DNA from: JAPUDQ01 sp964573015
GTDB lineage: Bacteria > Patescibacteriota > Saccharimonadia > Saccharimonadales > Saccharimonadaceae
Length of the DNA: 16,475 bases
Assembly (NCBI GenBank): GCA_964573015.1
Contig: CAZNHZ010000007.1
Location: 1 to 16,475 of the forward strand
Reading direction: 5' to 3'
Below are positions 1 to 7,002 of this stretch, piece after piece. The notes below the pieces were generated by a model. That model worked only from the letters and a program-made list of their open reading frames with translations. It searched no databases and was not told the DNA's origin. Position numbers and translations under genes: made by a program. How positions within the stretch are numbered: the first letter of the stretch is position 1; every line of letters begins with the position of its first letter.

Positions 1-584
1 ACAAAGGTTTCAAGTTTAGCACTTATGCGACCTGGTGGATTCGCCAGGCGATTACCCGGGCGATCGCCGACCAGGCCCGCACTATTCGTATTCCGGTGCA
101 CATGGTCGAGACGATCAACAAATTGCTGCGTACTCAGCGTCGTATGACCCAGGACCTCAATCGTGAGCCGACGATCGATGAGCTGGCGCGTGAGCTCGAG
201 ATGGAGCCCGAAAAAGTCGAATACGTCATCAAGATCAAACAAGACATCACCAGTCTTGACGCCGGTGTCGGCCGCGATGACGGCGAGGATGACACGGTGC
301 TCGGTGATTTCATCGAGGATGAAGACGCCGCCAGCCCAGAGGAATCCGCCGCCAATCAGCTGCTCAAAGAGCAGGTTCAGGATATCCTGTCGGTGCTAAC
401 CGAGCGCGAGCAAAAGATTCTCAAGATGCGTTTTGGCCTCGACGACGGCAAGAGTCACACGCTCGAAGAAGTTGGCCAGGAATTCAGCGTTACTCGTGAG
501 CGTATCCGTCAGATCGAAGCCAAAGCTCTCGCCAAACTTCGCAAGCACAAAGACGCCAAAAAACTGTACGAGTACCTGCAGTAG
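1..584 (+). CDS. rpoD: RNA polymerase primary sigma factor RpoD, C-terminal part (5' end outside window)
   Basis: Open from the left edge (first full codon at base 3) to TAG at 582-584, about 193 codons of the 3' end of the gene. The first residues include STYATWWIRQAITRAI, the region 2.3/2.4 segment that melts and recognises the -10 element, and continue into RTIRIPVHMVET at the start of region 3.0. A region 3 helix set follows (REPTIDELARELEM). Region 4 ends the protein: LTEREQKILKMRFGLDDG, then the -35-binding helix-turn-helix with VTRERIRQIEAKALAKLR. A reading starting at the ATG at 96 would cut region 2, so the gene begins upstream of the window. It is the group 1 sigma factor for the consensus promoters seen throughout this window. 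Its stop lies 3 nt from the stop of the convergent kinase gene. Confidence 0.96.
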   Translation, partial: KGFKFSTYATWWIRQAITRAIADQARTIRIPVHMVETINKLLRTQRRMTQDLNREPTIDELARELEMEPEKVEYVIKIKQDITSLDAGVGRDDGEDDTVLGDFIEDEDAASPEESAANQLLKEQVQDILSVLTEREQKILKMRFGLDDGKSHTLEEVGQEFSVTRERIRQIEAKALAKLRKHKDAKKLYEYLQ

Positions 585-587
585 CAG

Positions 588-1169
588 CTAAGATTTATGA
601 TCTAAACCGATTTTGCGCATAGTATCGTCGGTCTGCTTTTTGAGTGATCCGACATCTTGGTCATTGCTGAGATAATACTCCGCAAAAGCTATCGGGTCGC
701 CCTTGTGATGAAAAGTGAGTTCTTCGATGTCACGGCGCATGATATCCTCTAGCGTGTATTGTCGATGTGAGTCTTTACGGGCTACCACCCGGTCATATCT
801 GAGTGATTTTGGCGCAACCACTGCCAACGAGATATATTCGCTGCCAAACGTCTCACGCAGGTAGCTATCTTCATCCCAGGAGTACACTCCGTCTAGCACG
901 ACAAACGGCGCACCAGACTGCAAAAGTTCTTTTGCCCGCAGCGTGGCGCGTTTGGCGAGTACGGCCGGGCCTTCTTTGGCACGCATGTCCTCGCGCACCA
1001 TGCGCTCATCAGCGACGATATCGAGGCCGCGGCGTTCGACTTCTTCATAGACCATACCGCCGAAATAGACGCGGGGCACATGATAGGAGTCACAAATATG
1101 CTCGACGACAGTGCCTTTGCCCGAGCCTGGCATTCCGACGATGGCGATAATTTTTGGGGTGGTGTTCAT
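588..1169 (-). CDS. P-loop nucleoside/nucleotide kinase, UPF0200-like
   Basis: A 193-residue protein with a Walker A motif GMPGSGKGT (residues 12-20) and a Walker B-like FVVLDG ending near D93. Several stretches recall the archaeal UPF0200 / dephospho-CoA-kinase-like family: YFGGMVYEEVERRGL after the P-loop helix, VREDMRAKEGPAVLAKR (58-74), and a lid-type region rich in Arg/Lys (125-146) followed by an acidic helix and AEYYLSND near 163-170. UPF0200 proteins are annotated as kinases without a firmly established substrate, so the substrate here is unknown. The start is ATG at 1169. A TATAAT on the minus strand ends 6 nt before it, suggesting a leaderless mRNA, and there is no Shine-Dalgarno sequence. 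Adenylate/cytidylate kinase is less likely because the LID and NMP-binding signatures do not match. Confidence 0.8.
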   Translation of the reverse strand: MNTTPKIIAIVGMPGSGKGTVVEHICDSYHVPRVYFGGMVYEEVERRGLDIVADERMVREDMRAKEGPAVLAKRATLRAKELLQSGAPFVVLDGVYSWDEDSYLRETFGSEYISLAVVAPKSLRYDRVVARKDSHRQYTLEDIMRRDIEELTFHHKGDPIAFAEYYLSNDQDVGSLKKQTDDTMRKIGLDHKS

Positions 1170-1175
1170 GTGGTT

Positions 1176-1181
1176 ATTATA
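1176..1181 (-). promoter_or_regulatory. -10 element of the 588-1169 kinase gene (leaderless type)
   Basis: A perfect TATAAT on the minus strand with only 6 nt between it and the ATG at 1169. Transcription would start at or next to the A of AUG. No good -35 hexamer is visible 16-18 nt upstream. Confidence 0.6.
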
Positions 1182-1211
1182 CCGTATCTGTTGATTTAAA
1201 CGTGCCTATGC

Positions 1212-1240
1212 TTGATGGTGAGCGATAGAATGTCTATACT
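1212..1240 (+). promoter_or_regulatory. Sigma-70 promoter of the whiB-like gene
   Basis: TTGATG (1212-1217), a 17-nt spacer and TATACT (1235-1240). The longest reading of the downstream frame would start with the TTG of the -35 box, so the real start must lie further on, at ATG 1269. This promoter lies back to back with the minus-strand kinase promoter. Confidence 0.7.
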
Positions 1241-1268
1241 ATCACCCAGCAAAACGGAGAAAGTAGCG

Positions 1269-1976
1269 ATGGAAAACCCTGACGGCTATGCCGGACAGCT
1301 GATAACGAGCGCAGAGCAACTGCATCCCCCCGAACCAGGCAGAGCGGTTGCCAATGATATCTACAACCAGCTGCTAATCTCGAGCGAGTGGCTACGAGAG
1401 CCCTTATCTGTTGATGATGTCTATAGGATTAGCGGATACGTGAGTGAATATTTCTCTGGATGGACCTGGAGCCAGGTGAGCGAACGGGCGGGTGCAGCGA
1501 GAGGTGGGGTCTATAAGGCAAGCGAACGTCATATCAAGGAAATGGGGCGGTTTTTCAAACCACATGAATGGACTGCTTTTGACGCCTGGCATGAGCTGAG
1601 TGATGACAAGAAAGAAGAAATCATGAGCGGTATTGTGGGTCGGCTTGAAGAGCTCGAGGCTCAAGCAAGGGTATATGCTGCGCGAATGGGCAGCTCTGCG
1701 ATGGGCGATCAAAAAGTCGAGGATTTTATGCGGACGTATATGCGTGAACATGTCGGTGATGTCTCGCCGGGGTGGGAGGAAGGGGCTTTGTGCGCTCAGT
1801 CTGACCCAGAAGCGTTCTTTCCGGAGAATTCAAAGAAAGTACCGAGGATTGTCAAGCGTATTTGTAATGCTTGTCCGGTTAGAGATGAATGCAGCCCTGC
1901 GGGGCAAGACTGGAAGGGTATATGGGCCGCCGATGACTACCGTACACGTCATAAAAGGCAGGACGAGGCATCATAA
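1269..1976 (+). CDS. WhiB-family Fe-S regulator with long N-terminal extension
   Basis: A 235-residue protein whose last 65 residues form a complete WhiB domain. It has four cysteines, C175, C199, C202 and C208 (C...C-x2-C-x5-C, within ICNACPVRDEC), preceded by PGWEEGALC and DPEAFFP. It continues with the G-I/V-W turn (KGIWAADDY, 217-219) and a basic tail. WhiB proteins bind a [4Fe-4S] cluster and, in Actinobacteria, contact region 4 of the primary sigma factor to redirect transcription. Usual members are about 80-130 residues. Here about 150 extra residues precede the domain and include a possible helix-turn-helix (WTWSQVSERAGAARGGVYKASE, about 65-86). ATG 1269 is chosen because GGAG lies at 1256-1259 (9-nt spacing) and a promoter lies at 1212-1240. 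Only 2 nt separate it from the next gene, so the two are probably co-transcribed. Confidence 0.88.
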   Translation: MENPDGYAGQLITSAEQLHPPEPGRAVANDIYNQLLISSEWLREPLSVDDVYRISGYVSEYFSGWTWSQVSERAGAARGGVYKASERHIKEMGRFFKPHEWTAFDAWHELSDDKKEEIMSGIVGRLEELEAQARVYAARMGSSAMGDQKVEDFMRTYMREHVGDVSPGWEEGALCAQSDPEAFFPENSKKVPRIVKRICNACPVRDECSPAGQDWKGIWAADDYRTRHKRQDEAS

Positions 1977-1978
1977 TA

Positions 1979-2728
1979 GTGGATGATAGTGACCGAGCTG
2001 TCCCAGGCCGATCAGCGAGCGAATCTGTTTCGCCCGAGCAGCAGCGATCATTTCGTAGCTCACTCAAGCATCTGCTCGGTATCAATGCTGTCAGTGCCAC
2101 CCTTAGCATCGGCAATGACATGCTCGATCACAGCGCGCTTAGTTTTACGCAGGGCATGATGGAGGTGACGGATGCCGCCATGGCGGTTGGGCTGGCAAGA
2201 TCGCATCAGCTGGATGTACAGGACAGGCACCGAGCGGCATCGCGCTGGCGGCAGTGTCTGTATGGGACGCATATCGGTGCTGCCGGTGTCGGTGTGGCTG
2301 AGAGTGCACGCTTGATGCATGAAGGCCATCAACCGACACTGACAAATATCGCTGTTGCTGGACTAGTGGCGGTGATCAATGCGCATTATATCCGTCATAG
2401 CCTCAAGCATCGGCGCGGTCAGGCGCACCGACAGGTGCCGGATTATGCGATGGCTGAGGAGGATCCGATTGAGGTAGTGCAAGATGTCCATAGCAAATGG
2501 CCAAGTGCGGCGGTTATCCATGAATTGAACCAAAAAGGCACGACGGCAATTGCCGTGACAAATCTCGTCGAAGCGAGCGGTGGCATCGCCGGGACAGCGC
2601 TGCAATTTGGCTGGAGTCAGGGATCAGCCTGGGGCGCTCTCGTCTCGAGTCTGGGCGTCATCGGCGTGATGGGCAATCAGATACGCATCGAACGTGCGAT
2701 GATGCGTACCGTTAGATCATCCCAGTAG
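1979..2728 (+). CDS. Membrane protein resembling a cation diffusion facilitator that lacks metal ligands
   Basis: 249 residues from a GTG start 2 nt after the whiB-like gene, with GAGG at 1965-1968 as a plausible ribosome site. Several amphipathic or hydrophobic segments lie near residues 31-48, 53-75, 94-112, 120-140, 190-210 and 216-233. Their order, with loop features such as SLKHRRGQ after the fourth, recalls the six-helix CDF (YiiP-like) core. The CDF metal site (D-x3-D in TM2, H-x3-D in TM5) is not preserved: TM2 keeps only D65 (EVTDAAM) and TM5 reads NLVEASGG without the His/Asp pair. No C-terminal cytoplasmic domain follows. I therefore infer a CDF-derived membrane protein without zinc transport, or an unrelated protein of similar layout. 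Confidence refers to the gene being real; the family assignment is about 0.35. Confidence 0.7.
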   Translation: MDDSDRAVPGRSASESVSPEQQRSFRSSLKHLLGINAVSATLSIGNDMLDHSALSFTQGMMEVTDAAMAVGLARSHQLDVQDRHRAASRWRQCLYGTHIGAAGVGVAESARLMHEGHQPTLTNIAVAGLVAVINAHYIRHSLKHRRGQAHRQVPDYAMAEEDPIEVVQDVHSKWPSAAVIHELNQKGTTAIAVTNLVEASGGIAGTALQFGWSQGSAWGALVSSLGVIGVMGNQIRIERAMMRTVRSSQ

Positions 2729-2732
2729 CGCT

Positions 2733-2738
2733 TATACT
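2733..2738 (+). promoter_or_regulatory. Possible -10 element upstream of the 2774 gene
   Basis: TATACT located 35 nt before ATG 2774, giving a short leader. The -35 region is weak. An upstream TTG reading of the frame at 2738 would overlap this hexamer. Confidence 0.4.
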
Positions 2739-2773
2739 TGCATTTTTATAGGCAACAGACTTTGATAGTAGGT

Positions 2774-3535
2774 ATGGAGATATCATATGAATCGAGAGCA
2801 AATGAGGTTATACGGCAGCTTAATCGTCAGCTCAGTGGTCCGGAACAGCGTTTGCCTTATGATTCACCTGAAGCGGCGCTTGCAACCCTCTCGATGGTGG
2901 CCGACCATTATTGGCATGACCCTAAACGACAGGAATTTGTTGAACGATCATATGAGATAGCGAGTTATCTGGGCGGAGCCTCAATTCGGGAAGTGGGAAG
3001 AGAGTTCGCGGCCATACATGATACCGAAATAAGAGACTACAAAAAGGCGCATTTGCGCGATTCTATTAATATTGTGGCCCGTTTGGCTACTGGTATCATG
3101 GAAAAGCCCAAAGAAGATCATCCCATTGCCAAACTGCGCGCTCTCAGTCCTGAACTGCAGAACGGTGAATCGCCAATTACAGCGACCCTACGATCCCTTG
3201 AAGAATATCACTATGTCCAGGAAAGCGCTGCGGTTGGCATTCTGCTGCTATTTGAAGAAGTTGAGTACGATCATGACAAGACGCGCGAATTACGAGCACA
3301 GGTAACGCACTGGCTACAAGGCAAAGTAGCTCGCTCTGATCAGTCCTGTCCGACGATCGTCGCAGTGATTGGCAGCAAGCGTGATGCTGTTCATGGTCGG
3401 GGAATGGCTGGCGTATTGCGTAACCGATCAGAAAAAACAAACGGCAAAATAGCGGCAGCAGAGGTCGAGCAACGTCTTCGTCTTGAGATTGCGCAGGAAC
3501 TAGCACGCTTATTTACGCCAAGATCGTTATACTAG
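2774..3535 (+). CDS. Hypothetical soluble protein, possible N-terminal helix-turn-helix
   Basis: 253 residues, charged and helical throughout, with no signal peptide or membrane segment. I do not recognise the family. Around residues 58-90 the segment SYEIASYLGGASIREVGREFAAIHDTE has a layout (short helix, turn, I-x-x-V-x-x-x-F-A) similar to the putative helix-turn-helix in the extension of the WhiB protein two genes upstream. This may be a shared module, but it is only a by-eye comparison. The C-terminal third is Arg/Lys-rich and ends in a long helix (AAAEVEQRLRLEIAQELARLF). ATG 2774 is preferred over the TTG at 2738, which lies in a -10-like hexamer. No clear Shine-Dalgarno sequence precedes it, although GTAGGT lies immediately upstream. 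The stop codon overlaps the -10 of polA. Confidence 0.75.
   Translation: MEISYESRANEVIRQLNRQLSGPEQRLPYDSPEAALATLSMVADHYWHDPKRQEFVERSYEIASYLGGASIREVGREFAAIHDTEIRDYKKAHLRDSINIVARLATGIMEKPKEDHPIAKLRALSPELQNGESPITATLRSLEEYHYVQESAAVGILLLFEEVEYDHDKTRELRAQVTHWLQGKVARSDQSCPTIVAVIGSKRDAVHGRGMAGVLRNRSEKTNGKIAAAEVEQRLRLEIAQELARLFTPRSLY
3528..3533 (+). promoter_or_regulatory. -10 element of polA (leaderless type)
   Basis: TATACT inside the last codons of the upstream gene, ending 6 nt before the polA ATG at 3540. There is no Shine-Dalgarno sequence in the gap and the -35 region is weak. Confidence 0.55.
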
Positions 3536-3539
3536 ATAT

Positions 3540-6224
3540 ATGACTAAGCGACTCGCTATTATCGATGGCAAATCAGTCTTTTATCGGGGCTACTATGCCA
3601 TGCCAAATCTCAGTACGCGCGATGGCACGCCGACGGGCGGCGTATATGGCTTTGCGGCGATGAGCCTGGAGCTCATGAAAAAGCTCAAACCCGACTATGT
3701 CTGTGTCGCCTGGGACAAGCCCAAAACAAACATCCGCAAGCGTCTGGCGCTCTATCCTGAGTACAAAGCCGGTCGCAAACCGGCACCGCCGGACTTTTAC
3801 GTGCAGATACCGATCCTGCATGAGTTGCTCGAGGCATTTTCCTGGCCGCTCTATGAAGCCGATGATTATGAAGCCGATGACATCATGTGTACATTGGCCG
3901 CAAAAGCCGCTGAGCAGGGTATCGAGACCTGTCTGATCACCAGCGATCTCGATTCATTGCAGTGTCTCGGTCCGCTGACGCATGTCTATGCACTCAAAAA
4001 AGGTTTTAGCAACATCGAGCTGTTTCATCCCGAGAGTTTTGAGGCCAAATACGGTATTCGGACCGACCAGTTTCTCGATCTCAAGAGCCTCAAGGGCGAT
4101 AGTTCTGATAATATTCCGGGTGTGCCGGGAATTGGCGAAAAAACCGCCGTGCAGCTACTGCAGGATTACGAGACGCTTGATGGTGTGTACGAAAATCTCT
4201 GGCAGGTCAAAGGCGCTGTGGCACGCAAGCTCGAGGCCGGTCGTGATTCTGCCTATCTGAGCCGTGAGATTGCGACGCTTTACACCGACGCGCCGTTTGA
4301 GCTCGATCTGGTGGCGATGGACGTCAATGATCTCGATACACTACGGCTAAAGACGCTGCTGACCCGCCTCGAGTTTCGTTCGCTGCTGCGTAACCTGCCG
4401 AAGCACATGCAGAGCAGCGAGATGGTCGTATCTGATGATCCGAAGCTCGCTGATATCACTCCGGTGAAACTAGCGGAGTGGAGCGAGCCGCATGAGGTAA
4501 AGTTCGCCATGGCCGATGAAGTCGTACTGTATCTCGATGGCGATCAGCTCTATGCTTCGGCTGACAAAAAATCGGCCCACGCTGTCACGGTATCTGACAT
4601 CGAAAAACACCTCATCAGCAGCTATGTTATCATTCACGATGCTGATGCGCTCTATCGGTTTTTGTTGGCTGCGGGCGCTCCAGATCTACCGCCCAGGTGT
4701 TTTGACACGCGTCATGCAGCTTTTTTGCTCGATCCGCTGCGTAAATCTCGTGAGCTCGCCGATCTCACCGGTATCGACGCCAGTAATCCGGCCGAGGCAA
4801 TCGCCGCTATCTGGGCGCTACACACTGAGCAGTCTGAGGCGCTGACGAAGTTGCCCAAGCTCGAGCGGGTGGCGCGTGAGATTGATTTTCCGCTGATACC
4901 GATCCTAGCACGCATGGAGCACCGTGGTATCAAGCTTGATACCAAAATGCTGGCAGACATGAGCAAAACGCTTGCTCAGCAAATCGCCGATGTCCAAAAA
5001 CAGATGTACGATCTCGTCGGTAGTGAATTTAACATCAGCTCACCTGCACAACTCAGCGAGGTGTTGTATGAAAAGCTCGGTCTAAGCACGATCGGAATTA
5101 AAAAAGGCAAGACAGGCTATAGTACCGGCCAGAGCGAGCTCGATAAGCTGCGCGGATCACACCCGATCATCGAGCTGATCGAGCAGTATCGGGAGCTGAC
5201 GAAGCTAGCGAGTACCTACGTTAATGCATTGCCAAAGCTGGTTGATGATCAGTCACGGCTTCATACTACGTTTCGGCAGGATGTCGCGGCAACCGGTCGG
5301 CTTAGTAGTGCTGATCCTAACCTTCAGAATATCCCTGTGAGGTCCGAAGTAGGTCGCACGATTCGCGAGGCATTTGTACCGGCTGAGGGTAATGTTTTTG
5401 TCAGCGCTGATTATAGCCAGTTTGAGCTGCGTCTGGCGGCAGTGCTGGCGGGTGATGCCAAGATGATAAATGACTTTAACGCAGGTACTGACATCCATAC
5501 AAAGACGGCGAGCGAGGTCTACAAGGTGCCGCTCGATGATGTGACGAAGAACCAGCGGCGTGATGCCAAGGTGATAAACTTTGGCGTGCTCTACGGCATG
5601 AGCCCGCATGGTCTCGCCGCTGCGACGGGCATGACATTTCATGACGCCCGGGTATTTATCGATGAGTATTTCCGGCTGCGCGCACCGATTCGTAAGTACA
5701 TCGATGACACGATTGCCAAGGCAAAAACCGATGGCTATGTTGAGACCTATTTTGGCCGTAGACGACCGACACCAGATGTCAAGTCGAGTAATTTTATTGT
5801 TCGAAATGCCGCCGAGCGCCAAGCTGCCAACATGCCAATCCAGGGTACGGAAGCAGATTTGATGAAAATGGCCATGATTGCGGTTGAAGCACGACTGCAG
5901 GCTCCGCGATCTGCGTCGTTGCAGGCTGCGGATGACCTTCGCGCTATGTCAAATAGCGCTCAAGCCGAGTCCTCACCAGCGCCTAGTAGCTCATCGGAGC
6001 TGAAGTCGCTAAAGCGTGGTGATAATTCGAACGGTGATATTTCCCAAGACCCACTCGGGGTTCAAGTCTTGCAGATTCATGACTCCATTCTTGTCGAATG
6101 CCCACGTGAAAACGCCGAAACTGTCAGTGAAATTCTAAAGACCACCATGGAAAACATCTATCCTGATCTCGGCATCCGTCTCGATGTCGATGTCCATATC
6201 GGTGACAATTGGGGCGAGGTATAG
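3540..6224 (+). CDS. polA: DNA polymerase I
   Basis: 894 residues. Residues 1-about 290 are the 5' nuclease (FEN-type) domain, with IIDGKSVFYRGYYAM, DYEADDIMCTLA, TSDLDSLQ and the helix-hairpin-helix segment LKGDSSDNIPGVPGIGEKTA. The middle region keeps the exonuclease-fold length but lacks the D-x-E and other acidic residues of the 3'-5' proofreading site. The polymerase domain has motif A DYSQFELRLA (D624) and motif B RRDAKVINFGVLYG (R673, K677, F681, Y685). Motif C reads QIHDSILVE (H847, D848, S849). The usual Pol I motif C is HDE, so the second acidic residue is replaced by Ser. About 45 extra Ser/Ala-rich residues (about 788-838) are inserted between the helix after IQGTEADLMKMAM and motif C. 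The gene is followed 8 nt later by the MazG-like gene, suggesting an operon. It fills replication and repair gaps and removes primers. Confidence 0.97.
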   Translation: MTKRLAIIDGKSVFYRGYYAMPNLSTRDGTPTGGVYGFAAMSLELMKKLKPDYVCVAWDKPKTNIRKRLALYPEYKAGRKPAPPDFYVQIPILHELLEAFSWPLYEADDYEADDIMCTLAAKAAEQGIETCLITSDLDSLQCLGPLTHVYALKKGFSNIELFHPESFEAKYGIRTDQFLDLKSLKGDSSDNIPGVPGIGEKTAVQLLQDYETLDGVYENLWQVKGAVARKLEAGRDSAYLSREIATLYTDAPFELDLVAMDVNDLDTLRLKTLLTRLEFRSLLRNLPKHMQSSEMVVSDDPKLADITPVKLAEWSEPHEVKFAMADEVVLYLDGDQLYASADKKSAHAVTVSDIEKHLISSYVIIHDADALYRFLLAAGAPDLPPRCFDTRHAAFLLDPLRKSRELADLTGIDASNPAEAIAAIWALHTEQSEALTKLPKLERVAREIDFPLIPILARMEHRGIKLDTKMLADMSKTLAQQIADVQKQMYDLVGSEFNISSPAQLSEVLYEKLGLSTIGIKKGKTGYSTGQSELDKLRGSHPIIELIEQYRELTKLASTYVNALPKLVDDQSRLHTTFRQDVAATGRLSSADPNLQNIPVRSEVGRTIREAFVPAEGNVFVSADYSQFELRLAAVLAGDAKMINDFNAGTDIHTKTASEVYKVPLDDVTKNQRRDAKVINFGVLYGMSPHGLAAATGMTFHDARVFIDEYFRLRAPIRKYIDDTIAKAKTDGYVETYFGRRRPTPDVKSSNFIVRNAAERQAANMPIQGTEADLMKMAMIAVEARLQAPRSASLQAADDLRAMSNSAQAESSPAPSSSSELKSLKRGDNSNGDISQDPLGVQVLQIHDSILVECPRENAETVSEILKTTMENIYPDLGIRLDVDVHIGDNWGEV

Positions 6225-6232
6225 AAGAAACT

Positions 6233-6604
6233 ATGAGTGAATTTGTCCATACGGTTACTAATCTAGACGCAGAAAATGAGTACCCAAAGCTGGTGCGCGA
6301 TAACATTCCAGAAATAATTTACCAACACGACGGGATACAAGTGCCGACTCGCGTACTTGATGATCGAGAATATGAGTGGCATCTGCGCAAAAAAGTTGTC
6401 GAAGAAGCAACCGAATTGCGTGAAGCGACCTCGGATGAGCATCTTCTTGAAGAGATTGTGGATGTGCAGGAGCTAATTGATACGCTAAAAAGACTCAAAG
6501 GTATAAGTGATCAGCAAGTTACAGATGTTATGGATCAGAAGAGGGCTGTGGGCGGCGGATTTTCAAAACGTATTCTTATGCTCGGCAATGTAGAGGAAAA
6601 GTAA
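6233..6604 (+). CDS. MazG-like nucleoside triphosphate pyrophosphohydrolase
   Basis: 123 residues, all-alpha. An N-terminal YPKLVRDNIPEII signature is followed by KVVEEATELREA and LLEEIVDVQELID, the E-x-x-E...E-x-x-D layout that binds Mg2+ in the MazG / phosphoribosyl-ATP pyrophosphohydrolase superfamily. Members hydrolyse (d)NTPs to monophosphates, often to clean the nucleotide pool. Its place directly after polA fits that role, but the substrate is not visible from sequence. ATG 6233, 8 nt after the polA stop, is preferred over a TTG at 6209 that lies inside polA. A purine-rich GAAGAAA precedes it. The stop TAA overlaps the next ATG by one base. Confidence 0.85.
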   Translation: MSEFVHTVTNLDAENEYPKLVRDNIPEIIYQHDGIQVPTRVLDDREYEWHLRKKVVEEATELREATSDEHLLEEIVDVQELIDTLKRLKGISDQQVTDVMDQKRAVGGGFSKRILMLGNVEEK

Positions 6605-7002
6605 TGAAAGTCCTCTTTGTATGCGAGGGTAATATGATCCGTAGCCAGATGGCGGAGACGTTTTATAACACTATGACGAGTACGCAGGATGCAATCAGTG
6701 CCGGGGCGATGGCAACGCTCAGCCCACACGCTTCGACGCGGGGCGAAGTAGTCATGAATGAAATTGGCCTCACGATGGAGGGACAGAAGAGTGATCAGCT
6801 AACACCTGAGATGATTGACCGGGTAGACAAAGTGATCCTATTTCCGACGCCGTACATGCCTGATTATGCAACGCAGAGTCCAAAGGCTGAGATATGGGAC
6901 GTGTTTGACCCGCATTATCATCCAGATCGGACGGTTGTGACCGATCGATTTGTCCGTGACGAGATCAAGCGCCGTGTCGAGGGGCTAATCGCCCGTGATT
7001 AA
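6604..7002 (+). CDS. Low-molecular-weight phosphatase / ArsC-fold protein
   Basis: 132 residues. The N-terminus has the phosphate-binding loop C7-x5-R13 (CEGNMIRSQMAE), and WDVFDP near residues 98-103 supplies the probable general acid (D102). This is the LMW protein tyrosine phosphatase / arsenate reductase fold. RSQMAE is ArsC-like, but C7 is the only cysteine in the protein, so the extra cysteines needed by thioredoxin-coupled arsenate reductases are absent and a phosphatase role is more likely. The second loop cysteine common in LMW-PTPs is Ile here. GAGG at 6593-6596 is a good ribosome site with 7-nt spacing. The gene overlaps both neighbours (TAATG upstream, 8 nt downstream), indicating translational coupling. 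Confidence 0.85.
   Translation: MKVLFVCEGNMIRSQMAETFYNTMTSTQDAISAGAMATLSPHASTRGEVVMNEIGLTMEGQKSDQLTPEMIDRVDKVILFPTPYMPDYATQSPKAEIWDVFDPHYHPDRTVVTDRFVRDEIKRRVEGLIARD

Noticed and set aside
803..1150. 115-codon plus-strand frame opposite the kinase gene
   Set aside because: It is antisense to the P-loop kinase and the translation is low-quality (Arg/His/Pro-rich).
1212..1268. Upstream extension of the whiB-like gene from TTG 1212
   Set aside because: This stretch contains both promoter hexamers with 17-nt spacing, and ATG 1269 has a proper ribosome site.
5253..5822. 189-codon open frame on the minus strand inside polA
   Set aside because: It lies entirely opposite conserved polymerase motifs A and B and its translation has no domain features; it is a shadow of polA codon use.
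6604..7002. Arsenate reductase function for the LMW-phosphatase-like gene
   Set aside because: Only one cysteine is present; thioredoxin-coupled ArsC needs additional redox cysteines.
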